5,901 nucleotides of DNA from Gammaproteobacteria bacterium (lineage in GTDB: Bacteria; Pseudomonadota; Gammaproteobacteria; SZUA-21). Shown one piece after another: positions 1-5,901 of the stretch. A program made the position numbers and the translations under genes. The stretch covers positions 1 to 5,901 of the forward strand of contig QIKQ01000052.1 in assembly GCA_003233075.1 (NCBI GenBank). Reading direction: 5' to 3'. How positions within the stretch are numbered: position 1 is the stretch's first letter; each line of letters begins with the position of its first letter. The notes beneath the pieces were generated by a model that was not told the DNA's origin, did not search any database, and was given only the letters and a program-made list of their open reading frames with translations.

Positions 1-122
1 GAAAAGGTGCCGCATCCCGCATAGTACAAACTATTTACTCAAAGTATAAAGATCGGATAGTATTAGTAAGAATAGTAGAAAATTTGTAAAAGTTTATGCT
101 ATGTGGGATGCGGCACCTTTTT
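1..122. repeat. Hairpin-forming inverted-repeat element (MITE- or REP-like), complete copy
   Basis: Bases 2-24 pair with 99-121 as a continuous 23-bp stem whose only imperfection is a G-T wobble at 19/104. Pairing continues more weakly between 25-38 and 86-98, with two or three mismatches and a one-base bulge, leaving a loop of about 47 nt (39-85). The core arm sequence is AAAAGGTGCCGCATCCC. The stem has A residues on its left and T residues on its right, so each strand would give a GC-rich stem followed by a T-run, which suits a bidirectional terminator despite the long loop. It encodes no protein. A small non-autonomous inverted-repeat element is the best description. A target-site duplication cannot be tested because the window starts at the element's edge. 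The first 91 bases recur exactly at the other end of the window. Confidence 0.75.
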
Positions 123-129
123 CTCAAAG

Positions 130-165
130 AAAGTTTATGCTATGTGGCACCTTTTCCTTTTTCTC
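130..165 (+). repeat. Decayed partial duplicate of the hairpin's right arm
   Basis: An 18-base stretch, AAAGTTTATGCTATGTGG, occurs at 89-106 and again at 130-147. In the first copy GATGCGG (107-113) follows before CACC. In the second copy these seven bases are missing and GTGG joins CAC directly. The tail CCTTTTTCTC is also shared (116-125 and 156-165). The second copy is therefore a tandem duplicate, offset by 41 bp, of the right arm, with a 7-bp deletion and a small change in the T-tract. It could compete with the intact right arm for pairing with bases 2-24, but with a gap in the stem. Confidence 0.75.
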
Positions 166-457
166 ACTTTAGATGGTTGTTTCGTATCTCCATCATGGCA
201 CTTTTGATGCCGGTTAGTAAGGAGGTGGGTCCATACCATTAGCAGTGATAATTACTATAATTTAAAAAAACTCGTCAAAAGATACATTATAGAATAAAGC
301 TGGCGGGATATTTTCATTGTTAGCATAGTGCTGGCTTATTTTAAATTCTTCCTGTATTCATTCCTATTGCAGAAAGAATTTTTAGCGCATAATTCAAAAG
401 GATGACTGCTAAATTCCTAATTTTTGGTACTCTATATAGGTAAGCAAAATATGTGTT
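166..457. other. Gene-free AT-rich stretch
   Basis: I see no convincing gene on either strand. Only very short frames exist, such as 195-242 on the plus strand (15 codons). The minus strand has a 24-codon stop-to-stop frame (about 171-245) that reads WYGPTSLLTGIKSAMMEIRNN. It looks protein-like and could be a gene remnant, but I do not recognise it. Weak inverted repeats lie downstream of the dsrC-like gene: AAATTCTT (343-350) with AAGAATTT (374-381), and GAATTTTTAGC (376-386) with GCTAAATTC (408-416). They overlap, so they exclude one another, and neither is a clear terminator. A perfect Shine-Dalgarno-like string, TAAGGAGGTG (218-227), has no usable start codon after it. Confidence 0.5.
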
Positions 458-784
458 CTAACCGGTACTCCATCCACGAGGTCGTTTCATACCAGCAATT
501 TTGCACGCTTGCTTTACATACCCATAGGGAAATAAGCTAAAAATAAGTTTTTTAACTTCCTTTTTGTCATGGCCATGATCGCTTGCCAAGGGTTTCATGA
601 CATGACGAATATCAGGAGCAACCCGATGCTCACTGTAGTAGTCTCGCATAATATTTAACACCGACCAATGTGCGTCATTTAACTCAATACTTTCTTCTTT
701 CGCTAGTTCACCGGCAATATTCTCATCCCATTCATCGGGATGAATCAAATACCCTTAATTATCTCTTGAAATCTGTTTATTCAT
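458..784 (-). pseudogene. DsrC/TusE-family sulfur-relay-like protein, in-frame stop at codon 10
   Basis: DsrC and TusE are small proteins that carry sulfur on a C-terminal swinging arm, in dissimilatory sulfite metabolism and tRNA thiolation respectively. The full frame runs from ATG at 784 (AGGAAAG ribosome binding site just upstream) to TAG at 458. It is 108 codons, the usual family length. The N-terminus reads MNKQISRDN-stop-GYLIHPDEW. Family members normally have a residue such as Glu or Gln before GYL, so TAA (757-755) looks like a one-base nonsense change of GAA or CAA. Family marks follow: IELNDAHW, RDYYSEHRVAPDIR, SLFPYGYVKQACKIAG. Cys94, equivalent to DsrC CysB, is kept. The CysA position, 11 residues on, is Trp105. 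Loss of CysA suggests no sulfur-carrier activity and resembles regulatory paralogues grouped as RspA. Restart at TTG 748 (96 residues) just after the stop is possible, with AAGGG as a weak site. Promoter signals upstream suggest FNR control. Family assignment is firm; loss of function is inferred. Confidence 0.8.
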
Positions 785-832
785 TTCTTTCCTATAGTAC
801 TTTAAGCAACCAAACCCCTACTCTTCGAAGAC

Positions 833-866
833 TAAATCTAAAAAATTATCAAGTTTTTTAGATTTA
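833..866 (-). promoter_or_regulatory. 13-bp AT-rich stem-loop in the leader of the dsrC-like gene
   Basis: TAAATCTAAAAAA (833-845) and TTTTTTAGATTTA (854-866) are perfect reverse complements separated by 8 nt. The hairpin lies between the proposed transcription start (around 880) and the ATG at 784, so it would form in the 5' leader. It contains one G-C pair per arm and is not followed by a T-run on the minus strand, so it is not a standard terminator. A third copy of TAAATCTA occurs at 905-912. The structure is seen directly; a regulatory role is a guess. Confidence 0.5.
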
Positions 867-885
867 ACTGTCAGAAAAATGGTTA

Positions 886-891
886 TATAAA
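886..891 (-). promoter_or_regulatory. Candidate -10 element for the dsrC-like gene
   Basis: On the minus strand the stretch 891-883 reads TTTATATAA. It offers TTTATA (891-886) or TATATA (889-884) as a -10 hexamer, which puts transcription start near 878-880. That places the centre of the FNR-like palindrome about 43-46 bp upstream, close to the -41.5 typical of class II FNR-activated promoters. No good -35 hexamer is visible, as expected for an activator-dependent promoter. The exact hexamer is uncertain because the whole region is AT-rich. Confidence 0.4.
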
Positions 892-916
892 TTTACTACA
901 TTTCTAAATCTACGCA

Positions 917-930
917 TTGATATGTATCAA
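917..930 (-). promoter_or_regulatory. Perfect FNR/Anr-type operator
   Basis: The plus strand reads TTGATATGTATCAA, which matches the FNR/Anr consensus TTGAT-N4-ATCAA in all ten specified positions and is a perfect dyad in its half-sites. FNR-family regulators use an oxygen-sensitive iron-sulfur cluster and activate or repress genes when oxygen is low. The site is 133 bp upstream of the ATG of the dsrC-like gene and about 100 bp past the stop of the DUF6493 gene. It therefore most plausibly controls the dsrC-like gene. CRP-type sites are related, but the TTGAT half-site favours FNR/Anr. Confidence 0.6.
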
Positions 931-1014
931 GTAGTTAGCTCCGTACTTATATATCATTATTAAAATATTACTGTAAAGCCTTTCTTTCATATATTATCAC
1001 GTACCATCATACCC

Positions 1015-4000
1015 TTATACATAAGATTGTGCTCGTTTTAAGCGGGTTGAAGCAAGTGAGAATGCTATCTTTTCATCTAATCGATTATCATCTGAATTCA
1101 GTAAAATAATTTCTTTTGCGACTAGTGCCAACTTGGTCTTTCCTTTCATTTTTGATAAATTCCCTCGCATTGCCTCACTAGCCGCCTGATTGAGACTAAT
1201 CAGATTATCTCGATACACTTCCAGCAATAAATGTGCATTTTTAGGTGTTTTTTCTAATCCAGAAAGCAAGTTTTGAATTATTTCCTTAACGATATATTTC
1301 TCAAGCATCGATATTGCACTCACTTCCTTTAATACCTTCGACAATCGAGTTGGTTTTATAAGATTTATATTTGCCAAAATAAGCAGTGGCTTATTCAAAT
1401 TAACACTATTGAGACGACCGTCACCAATGGAATCTATAAGCAAATCAATGCTTAAGTTAGACACATCCTGATCTTTCGAGTTTATCGCTATTGCCACAAC
1501 AAATAATGCCAGTTCAGACAAAGGAATGTTCGTATCAAATATTGGTTTGAGGACCCGATAGTTCGGTTCTTCTCTTGATGAGTTATCATCGATTCGGGAA
1601 TTTATACTAGGTAGCCGACTAATGAATAAGTGATCCAGATTATAGGGCCAAAGTAATGAAGACCATTCAATCACTATCGGATTCCCACTCATCCACCCAC
1701 CCATTTCACCGGTAATCTGCTGCAACGCCAACGTGGGAAACAAACAAATGGAATCCCGGTTTTTAAGGCCATGATTTATTACAAATTGTTTTATCTGCTT
1801 TTGCAACCCAGCGTAATTTGGTCTGCGTAAATAATCTGGATTATAATTTTCCGGAAAAATGCTTTTCTCTAATTTTTCTATCTTTATAACTAACTGTTTA
1901 TAAGTCCAGGTTTCATCGCCAATAGATCTTTCTTGTTCTTCCATAGAATATTTATAATTTAAGGGTTCAAATGCACCAACAGAAACTTTATCCGTCTTTA
2001 TCCATTTGCTAAAATAGCTCGCACTCGAATCGATCGGATGCCGACGTCGTGCTGCCAGTAACCAATAGGGTAAATTGCTTAAATCCTCTTGGGTGGGAGG
2101 TTTGCCTCCTAAGGCGAATTCCAATGCTCGTGCTTCATTCAACTTAATGCGTTTTAATTGATTTAGTGCATCATTACTAACCTGTAGATCAACCCTGAGT
2201 AACGCTTGCAAATAGTCCAGAGGATAAATTTTTACATCAAGCTTTTCAATCTGATCTAATCTATCGATTAAGCTATCTGCACAAATACAACCCGTTTGCT
2301 CAGTAGGTAATGATAACAGTATGCCAGGATCACCTTTCGATTTTCGTTTCATGATTTCCCATAAACGTGATTGCAGAAATAATTCATACCCGCATATTTT
2401 TTCACCTGATTTACAATGATCAAGATCATACTGATCGTTTAACCATCCACTTAATAAATAATAAAAATGATCAGCCATGCCATCGCAATTTATAATCCCG
2501 GAAGAAGAAAAAGACTCATGTAATTTATCTATTCTTTTTAAAACTGGTAAGCTACGTTGTTGATAATTATCACAACTAACGACATTAAAGCGGCTAATTC
2601 CATCCAACATTAATTCGAGTTTAACCGGGTCATCGATTTGCTCAATTAACACCGCTATTAAATCGAGAACTTGATCTGCGCCTTCAAGAGGAATTACTCT
2701 GTTCGGTTCGTTGGTTAGTCGGGTATGCTCGTAGTTATAATTTAAATTATTCTCAGGATAATTTTTCAGTATTTTGTAGTCAAAATTTAAACCAAATTTT
2801 TCTCGGGTTTTAAAATCGATTTCACTTACTTGCTGGTCAAACTCACTCCATTCGGGTTGTTCAATGCCTGAAAGTGATTCAATCGAATTATTGTTTTGAA
2901 GATTGTCTGTTGTATTTTTTTCAATTAACTTAAGTACCATTGGTCTGGTTGCAACTGACATAAGCTCCGTCAACTGCTCGATCTCATTTTGATGAGCGAC
3001 CGATAAATTTTCAGTGTGTTTATTTAACGTTTTGGCAATGGATCGGTGTACATCCTCGTGAGGACTTGACAAAGCTTTTACCAATATATCAAGTAAATCT
3101 GAATTTGTACTATTTTTCTTCAATAGTTTATCAATTAGTTTAATCAGCAACAACGCATGGGATTTAGTGGGTAAATTAAAGATTGGTTCGATCGCGGTCA
3201 GGACCAATGGGATATCTATTAGGTTACTTTTTTCCAATTTAGTTAGTAAATTAATTGCAAAAGTTTTAACGGGACCACTTTCAGAGTCCAGCAGTTTAAT
3301 AACTCGCGCTTGATATTTCTTTAATTCCAGCGTACTGATTTCTAGGTCTTTATAAAATTGCATGAATCCTTTTAACGTACTGGAGCCCTCCATACGTTCA
3401 ATTCCCTTAAATATCGTTTTGATTATATGTTCGCGATCCATTTGACCAGAATTTATCAAACTTAGAAATAATTTACTCCAATCTTGATAATGTGAGTCAT
3501 CCACTAATTTACAGTATGAATCACGAATTAATGCCGGCGCTCCATACTCTAGAATTTTCCAGAGTTCAAATTCAAGTAAGTCCGGGTTATTATCTATGAA
3601 TTTAACTATTTTGGTAAAATCCGGTTTTTTATCTGAATGCGACCATAAATGGTCAGGACTAAATTTCATGACAAATAAATACGCATATCGACTACTATTT
3701 GGTTTTTGACACAAGCCGGATTTCCATAACGTATAAATCAAATCAAATGAAACCAGTGATCTCTGCCCTAGGTCTGGATCTAGATCTAACTCAAATTCCA
3801 GCCATTTATCTATCCAGTCAGGTTGACGATCTAATAAAATGTCAATAATCGGCTGCGTCGATTGAGCATACCATCTGTAACCTATTGCAGCGGATAATTG
3901 CTTTACCTTGGATAAACTACAGGTTGCGAAAACTGCCACACTGGCATGAAGGTCGTACATAACAGTCCGCTCGTAACAACTTTTTTTGTATTCTTTCGAA

Positions 4001-4278
4001 TGTAAAGATACATCGTACTTTTCCAGAAACATTTTTAAAGTGGGCTTGATGTAAGTCAGATCCTTATTGGCTTTTGCCTTCTCGGGATCATCTGTATAGT
4101 GATTTTTGTAAACAATACTTCTCGCATAATCGCCATTATCAACAATTGCTTTATACACCGCGAAAGCGGTACTAGCGCATTTCTTTCTCTCTGATTTTGC
4201 TAAACCGATGAAAGACTTCGAAATTTCATCTATGGATTTCGACTTAAAAACTAATTCTACAAGCTGATTTTCATTCAT
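1015..4278 (-). CDS. DUF6493-type large helical-repeat protein, partner of the SWIM protein
   Basis: Function is unknown. The protein has 1087 residues, somewhat longer than the 850-950 I associate with this family. It has no signal peptide or membrane segment and is probably cytosolic. Family-like stretches, judged from memory, are: HEAT-like helical repeats at about 320-455 (YQARVIKLLDSESGPVKTFAINLL, SSPHEDVHRSIAKTL); VIPLEGADQVLDLIAVLIEQIDDPVKLELMLDGISRF at 528-564; SLPTEQTGC followed by DSLIDRL and LDYLQALLRVDL at 656-698; and a C-terminal helical block at 918-985 (LSELALFVVAIAIN, SIDLLIDSIGDGRLN). No nucleotide-binding, nuclease or protease motif is visible, so a scaffold or binding role is likely. 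The start is ATG at 4278. An in-frame TAA lies ten codons upstream with no other ATG between, and the ribosome binding site is weak. The gene is divergent from the SWIM gene across 143 bp, which suggests joint regulation. The frame is open throughout, so the gene looks functional. Confidence 0.82.
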   Translation of the reverse strand: MNENQLVELVFKSKSIDEISKSFIGLAKSERKKCASTAFAVYKAIVDNGDYARSIVYKNHYTDDPEKAKANKDLTYIKPTLKMFLEKYDVSLHSKEYKKSCYERTVMYDLHASVAVFATCSLSKVKQLSAAIGYRWYAQSTQPIIDILLDRQPDWIDKWLEFELDLDPDLGQRSLVSFDLIYTLWKSGLCQKPNSSRYAYLFVMKFSPDHLWSHSDKKPDFTKIVKFIDNNPDLLEFELWKILEYGAPALIRDSYCKLVDDSHYQDWSKLFLSLINSGQMDREHIIKTIFKGIERMEGSSTLKGFMQFYKDLEISTLELKKYQARVIKLLDSESGPVKTFAINLLTKLEKSNLIDIPLVLTAIEPIFNLPTKSHALLLIKLIDKLLKKNSTNSDLLDILVKALSSPHEDVHRSIAKTLNKHTENLSVAHQNEIEQLTELMSVATRPMVLKLIEKNTTDNLQNNNSIESLSGIEQPEWSEFDQQVSEIDFKTREKFGLNFDYKILKNYPENNLNYNYEHTRLTNEPNRVIPLEGADQVLDLIAVLIEQIDDPVKLELMLDGISRFNVVSCDNYQQRSLPVLKRIDKLHESFSSSGIINCDGMADHFYYLLSGWLNDQYDLDHCKSGEKICGYELFLQSRLWEIMKRKSKGDPGILLSLPTEQTGCICADSLIDRLDQIEKLDVKIYPLDYLQALLRVDLQVSNDALNQLKRIKLNEARALEFALGGKPPTQEDLSNLPYWLLAARRRHPIDSSASYFSKWIKTDKVSVGAFEPLNYKYSMEEQERSIGDETWTYKQLVIKIEKLEKSIFPENYNPDYLRRPNYAGLQKQIKQFVINHGLKNRDSICLFPTLALQQITGEMGGWMSGNPIVIEWSSLLWPYNLDHLFISRLPSINSRIDDNSSREEPNYRVLKPIFDTNIPLSELALFVVAIAINSKDQDVSNLSIDLLIDSIGDGRLNSVNLNKPLLILANINLIKPTRLSKVLKEVSAISMLEKYIVKEIIQNLLSGLEKTPKNAHLLLEVYRDNLISLNQAASEAMRGNLSKMKGKTKLALVAKEIILLNSDDNRLDEKIAFSLASTRLKRAQSYV

Positions 4279-4421
4279 TAGGTACTCTGTCTGAACCTGT
4301 TGCGATTACTTTATTAGCTCTCTGTCCGATTCTTAATCATGACTGCCTAAGTGTTTATTGTATAAATTTACGGATATATAGTACCATCTAGATCAAAACC
4401 ATGATCGAAACTGGAGATTAA
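4279..4421. promoter_or_regulatory. Divergent promoter region between the DUF6493 and SWIM genes
   Basis: Both genes start outward from this 143-bp spacer, so promoters for both should lie here. The stretch 4358-4370 (TTGTATAAATTTA) is the best candidate. On the plus strand it offers TATAAA (4361-4366) as a -10 element. On the minus strand the same bases read TAAATTTATACAA, with TATACA as a -10. Overlapping back-to-back promoters would couple the two genes. No convincing -35 hexamers or regulator consensus sites were found. ATCTAGAT (4386-4393) and TCATGA (4337-4342) are short palindromes of unknown meaning. Confidence 0.35.
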
Positions 4422-5795
4422 ATGGCATCAAACGCAATCAATTTTACTTATAAGTATCTTTATGACTCAAATTTAAATACTCATAAGGATACAAAATCAA
4501 CATTTTTCGGACTGGATTTAGCAACCTGCAATGCAAATCACAATCACCCCTATTTTTTCAAAGGGGAGCTAAGTAAGCCTCGCTTAGGGGCTCAATTACT
4601 ACTAATTTTATCTGAAATCGTTCGCACTCATTATTTTTTACCCATTCCACCTAATGTCCTTGATCCAGTCGTTACCAGCAATGATGGAGTTTTGCGTCTT
4701 GAAGGATTCAGTGCCTGCTGCGGCATCTATGCACGGGTAGACTTAACCTCAGCTTTTTTTAAGACTGAAATTGAAGGACGTGGTACAACTAATGTTGATT
4801 TTAATGATCCTATGCGAAATGCCTTAAGACGTGTTCGTGATAATGACGAAATAAAAATCGCAGTGGGCAAACAGGAATTTACCCTTGAAAGGAAGAGGGG
4901 CAAAGAAAACGAATCGATAGTCGAAAAAAAAGTAAAGTTGCCCCTACGCTGGATAAAGGGATTTAGCGAAGTCCAATCATTTCAGCCAGATTTAATGTTA
5001 AAAATCAAGTGCAGTGCCAATGAAGCACTTAGATTAGTTCGTAGTATTCCTAAGACAAGTCCAAAGCAACCATCCTATATTACAAAGCGGGGTAACTCAC
5101 TACGATTAAGTCAAAGACCTGCAGAGGATGCAATACGCATCTCCGGTTTGCACCGACTTAAAGTCATCGAGCCACTAATATGCTATGCTCAAACCATAAA
5201 AATCTGGTCTAACGATAAAAATACGCTTTGTGCCTGGGATATTGAGTATGAAAATGTGCGGTTTTTTCTTCTCCTGAGTCCAGAAATCTATCGAGGCTTT
5301 TCGGGTGAAGGACAGATACTAGAATCACTAGCCACAAATTGCTGGCAAACAACAATCGCCAAAGTCCGGGCTCAACTGAACTGGCAAAACCAGATTGATG
5401 TTAACGCTCTTTCAAATACACTTAACTTGAATGAGAACGATACTATCGCCGCGTTAACAGCGCTTGGCGCAAATGGACTGGCCGGCTTTGATGTTAGTAC
5501 AGGTCATTATTTTCATCGTGAACTGCCTTTCGATCTGGATAAAATTGAATCTCTGCAACCCAGATTAATTAATGCCAGAAAACTGGTCAGCAACAAAAAA
5601 ATTAAACTGAACAAACGCCTTAATGAAACTGAAGCGGACTATCTTGTGAAAGGAAACGATGTTGAACATTTTGTTCAAATTCGAGAAGACAGTGACAAAT
5701 GTACTTGCCCCTGGTTTAACAAATACCAAGGTGAACGTGGGCCTTGTAAACATATATTAGCATCCAACATATTATTTGACGAGAATAAAAAGTAA
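4422..5795 (+). CDS. SWIM zinc-finger family protein
   Basis: SWIM domains bind zinc through CxCx(n)CxH and are thought to bind DNA or proteins. Here the C-terminal motif CTCPWFNKYQGERGPCKH gives ligands Cys427, Cys429, Cys442 and His444. The 457-residue length and further motifs match, from memory, the bacterial SWIM proteins found beside DUF6493 genes: GFSACCGIYARVDL (95-108, paired cysteines 99-100), GTTNVDFNDPMRNALRRVR (121-139), LPLRWIKGFSEVQ (173-185) and LSPEIYRGFSGEG (285-297). A helical segment at 325-370 ends in YFHRELPFD and may be a winged helix. The start is firm: GGAG lies five bases upstream and an in-frame TAA (4419-4421) directly abuts the ATG. No transmembrane or signal segment is seen. 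All four zinc ligands are intact and the frame is unbroken. Its reaction or target is not known. The hairpin element begins 15 bp after the stop and could terminate transcription. Confidence 0.9.
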   Translation: MASNAINFTYKYLYDSNLNTHKDTKSTFFGLDLATCNANHNHPYFFKGELSKPRLGAQLLLILSEIVRTHYFLPIPPNVLDPVVTSNDGVLRLEGFSACCGIYARVDLTSAFFKTEIEGRGTTNVDFNDPMRNALRRVRDNDEIKIAVGKQEFTLERKRGKENESIVEKKVKLPLRWIKGFSEVQSFQPDLMLKIKCSANEALRLVRSIPKTSPKQPSYITKRGNSLRLSQRPAEDAIRISGLHRLKVIEPLICYAQTIKIWSNDKNTLCAWDIEYENVRFFLLLSPEIYRGFSGEGQILESLATNCWQTTIAKVRAQLNWQNQIDVNALSNTLNLNENDTIAALTALGANGLAGFDVSTGHYFHRELPFDLDKIESLQPRLINARKLVSNKKIKLNKRLNETEADYLVKGNDVEHFVQIREDSDKCTCPWFNKYQGERGPCKHILASNILFDENKK

Positions 5796-5810
5796 AATTG
5801 TTATTAAAAG

Positions 5811-5901
5811 GAAAAGGTGCCGCATCCCGCATAGTACAAACTATTTACTCAAAGTATAAAGATCGGATAGTATTAGTAAGAATAGTAGAAAATTTGTAAA
5901 A
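5811..5901. repeat. Second occurrence of the hairpin element, cut by the window end
   Basis: These 91 bases are identical to 1-91 in the same orientation. They cover the whole left arm and loop and only the innermost bases of the right arm, so the right half of the stem (99-121 in the first copy) is missing. It is either a true second copy of a dispersed element or the overlap of a circular sequence. It starts 15 bp after the SWIM gene stop, and the sequence before it (ATTGTTATTAAAAG) shows no obvious duplication next to the first copy. Confidence 0.9.

Noticed and set aside
1..122. Integron attC recombination site
   Set aside because: The size and imperfect stem fit, but there are no GTTRRRY/RYYYAAC-type core sites at the ends, no integrase gene, and the genes are not arranged as cassettes.
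1..165. CRISPR array
   Set aside because: There are only two or three imperfect copies of one arm, arranged as inverted and tandem pieces without regular spacers, and no cas gene.
171..245. Minus-strand protein-like fragment WYGPTSLLTGIKSAMMEIRNN
   Set aside because: It is only 24 codons between stops and is not a family I recognise. It could be a remnant but cannot be called a gene.
376..416. Rho-independent terminator for the dsrC-like gene
   Set aside because: The inverted repeat is AT-rich, needs a two-base bulge, overlaps a competing pairing at 343-381, and has no T-run in the right place.
670..861. Plus-strand 63-codon open frame opposite the dsrC-like gene
   Set aside because: It overlaps the recognisable DsrC-family frame, its leader hairpin and its ribosome binding site, has no ribosome binding site of its own that I can see, and its product resembles no family I know.
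4401..4421. Six-residue leader peptide (MIETGD) ending directly before the SWIM start codon
   Set aside because: It has no ribosome binding site and no regulatory composition. It is useful only as the in-frame stop that fixes the SWIM start at 4422.
5565..5753. Minus-strand 62-codon open frame inside the SWIM gene
   Set aside because: It lies wholly within the coding sequence that includes the SWIM zinc ligands and is best explained as a chance antisense frame.

Overview
The window is AT-rich (about 37% GC by eye) and bacterial. A DsrC/TusE-family gene and a perfect FNR/Anr-type palindrome point to a proteobacterium, most likely a gammaproteobacterium. This is inference: there is no rRNA gene or other marker to settle taxonomy.

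Layout. Positions 1-122 hold a compact imperfect inverted repeat (arms of about 37 bp, loop of about 47 nt) with a strong GC-rich outer stem, followed at 130-165 by a decayed partial copy of its right arm. Positions 166-457 have no recognisable gene. Positions 784-458 (minus strand) hold a dsrC/tusE-like gene with its own ribosome binding site, but codon 10 is TAA, so it is broken or must restart at a TTG three codons further on. It also has Trp in place of the C-terminal redox cysteine of DsrC/TusE. Upstream of it lie a 13-bp AT-rich stem-loop (833-866), a plausible -10 element (about 886-891) and a perfect FNR/Anr box (917-930).

The rest is a divergent two-gene module. A 1087-residue helical-repeat protein of the DUF6493 type runs on the minus strand (4278-1015), and a 457-residue SWIM zinc-finger protein runs on the plus strand (4422-5795). 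They share a 143-bp intergenic region. From memory of these families, SWIM and DUF6493 genes are recurrent neighbours in other phyla, so the two proteins probably work together, but no biochemical function is known to me. No MoxR ATPase, VWA protein or other NTPase is visible beside them.

The first 91 bases and the last 91 bases (5811-5901) are identical. Either this is the overlap of a closed circle of 5810 bp, or the sequence is bounded by two direct copies of the hairpin element. No replication, partition or mobilisation gene is present, which counts against an ordinary plasmid. In either case the element lies just past the 3' end of the SWIM gene. In the circular case it sits between the convergent 3' ends of the SWIM gene and the dsrC-like gene, where it could act as a bidirectional terminator.
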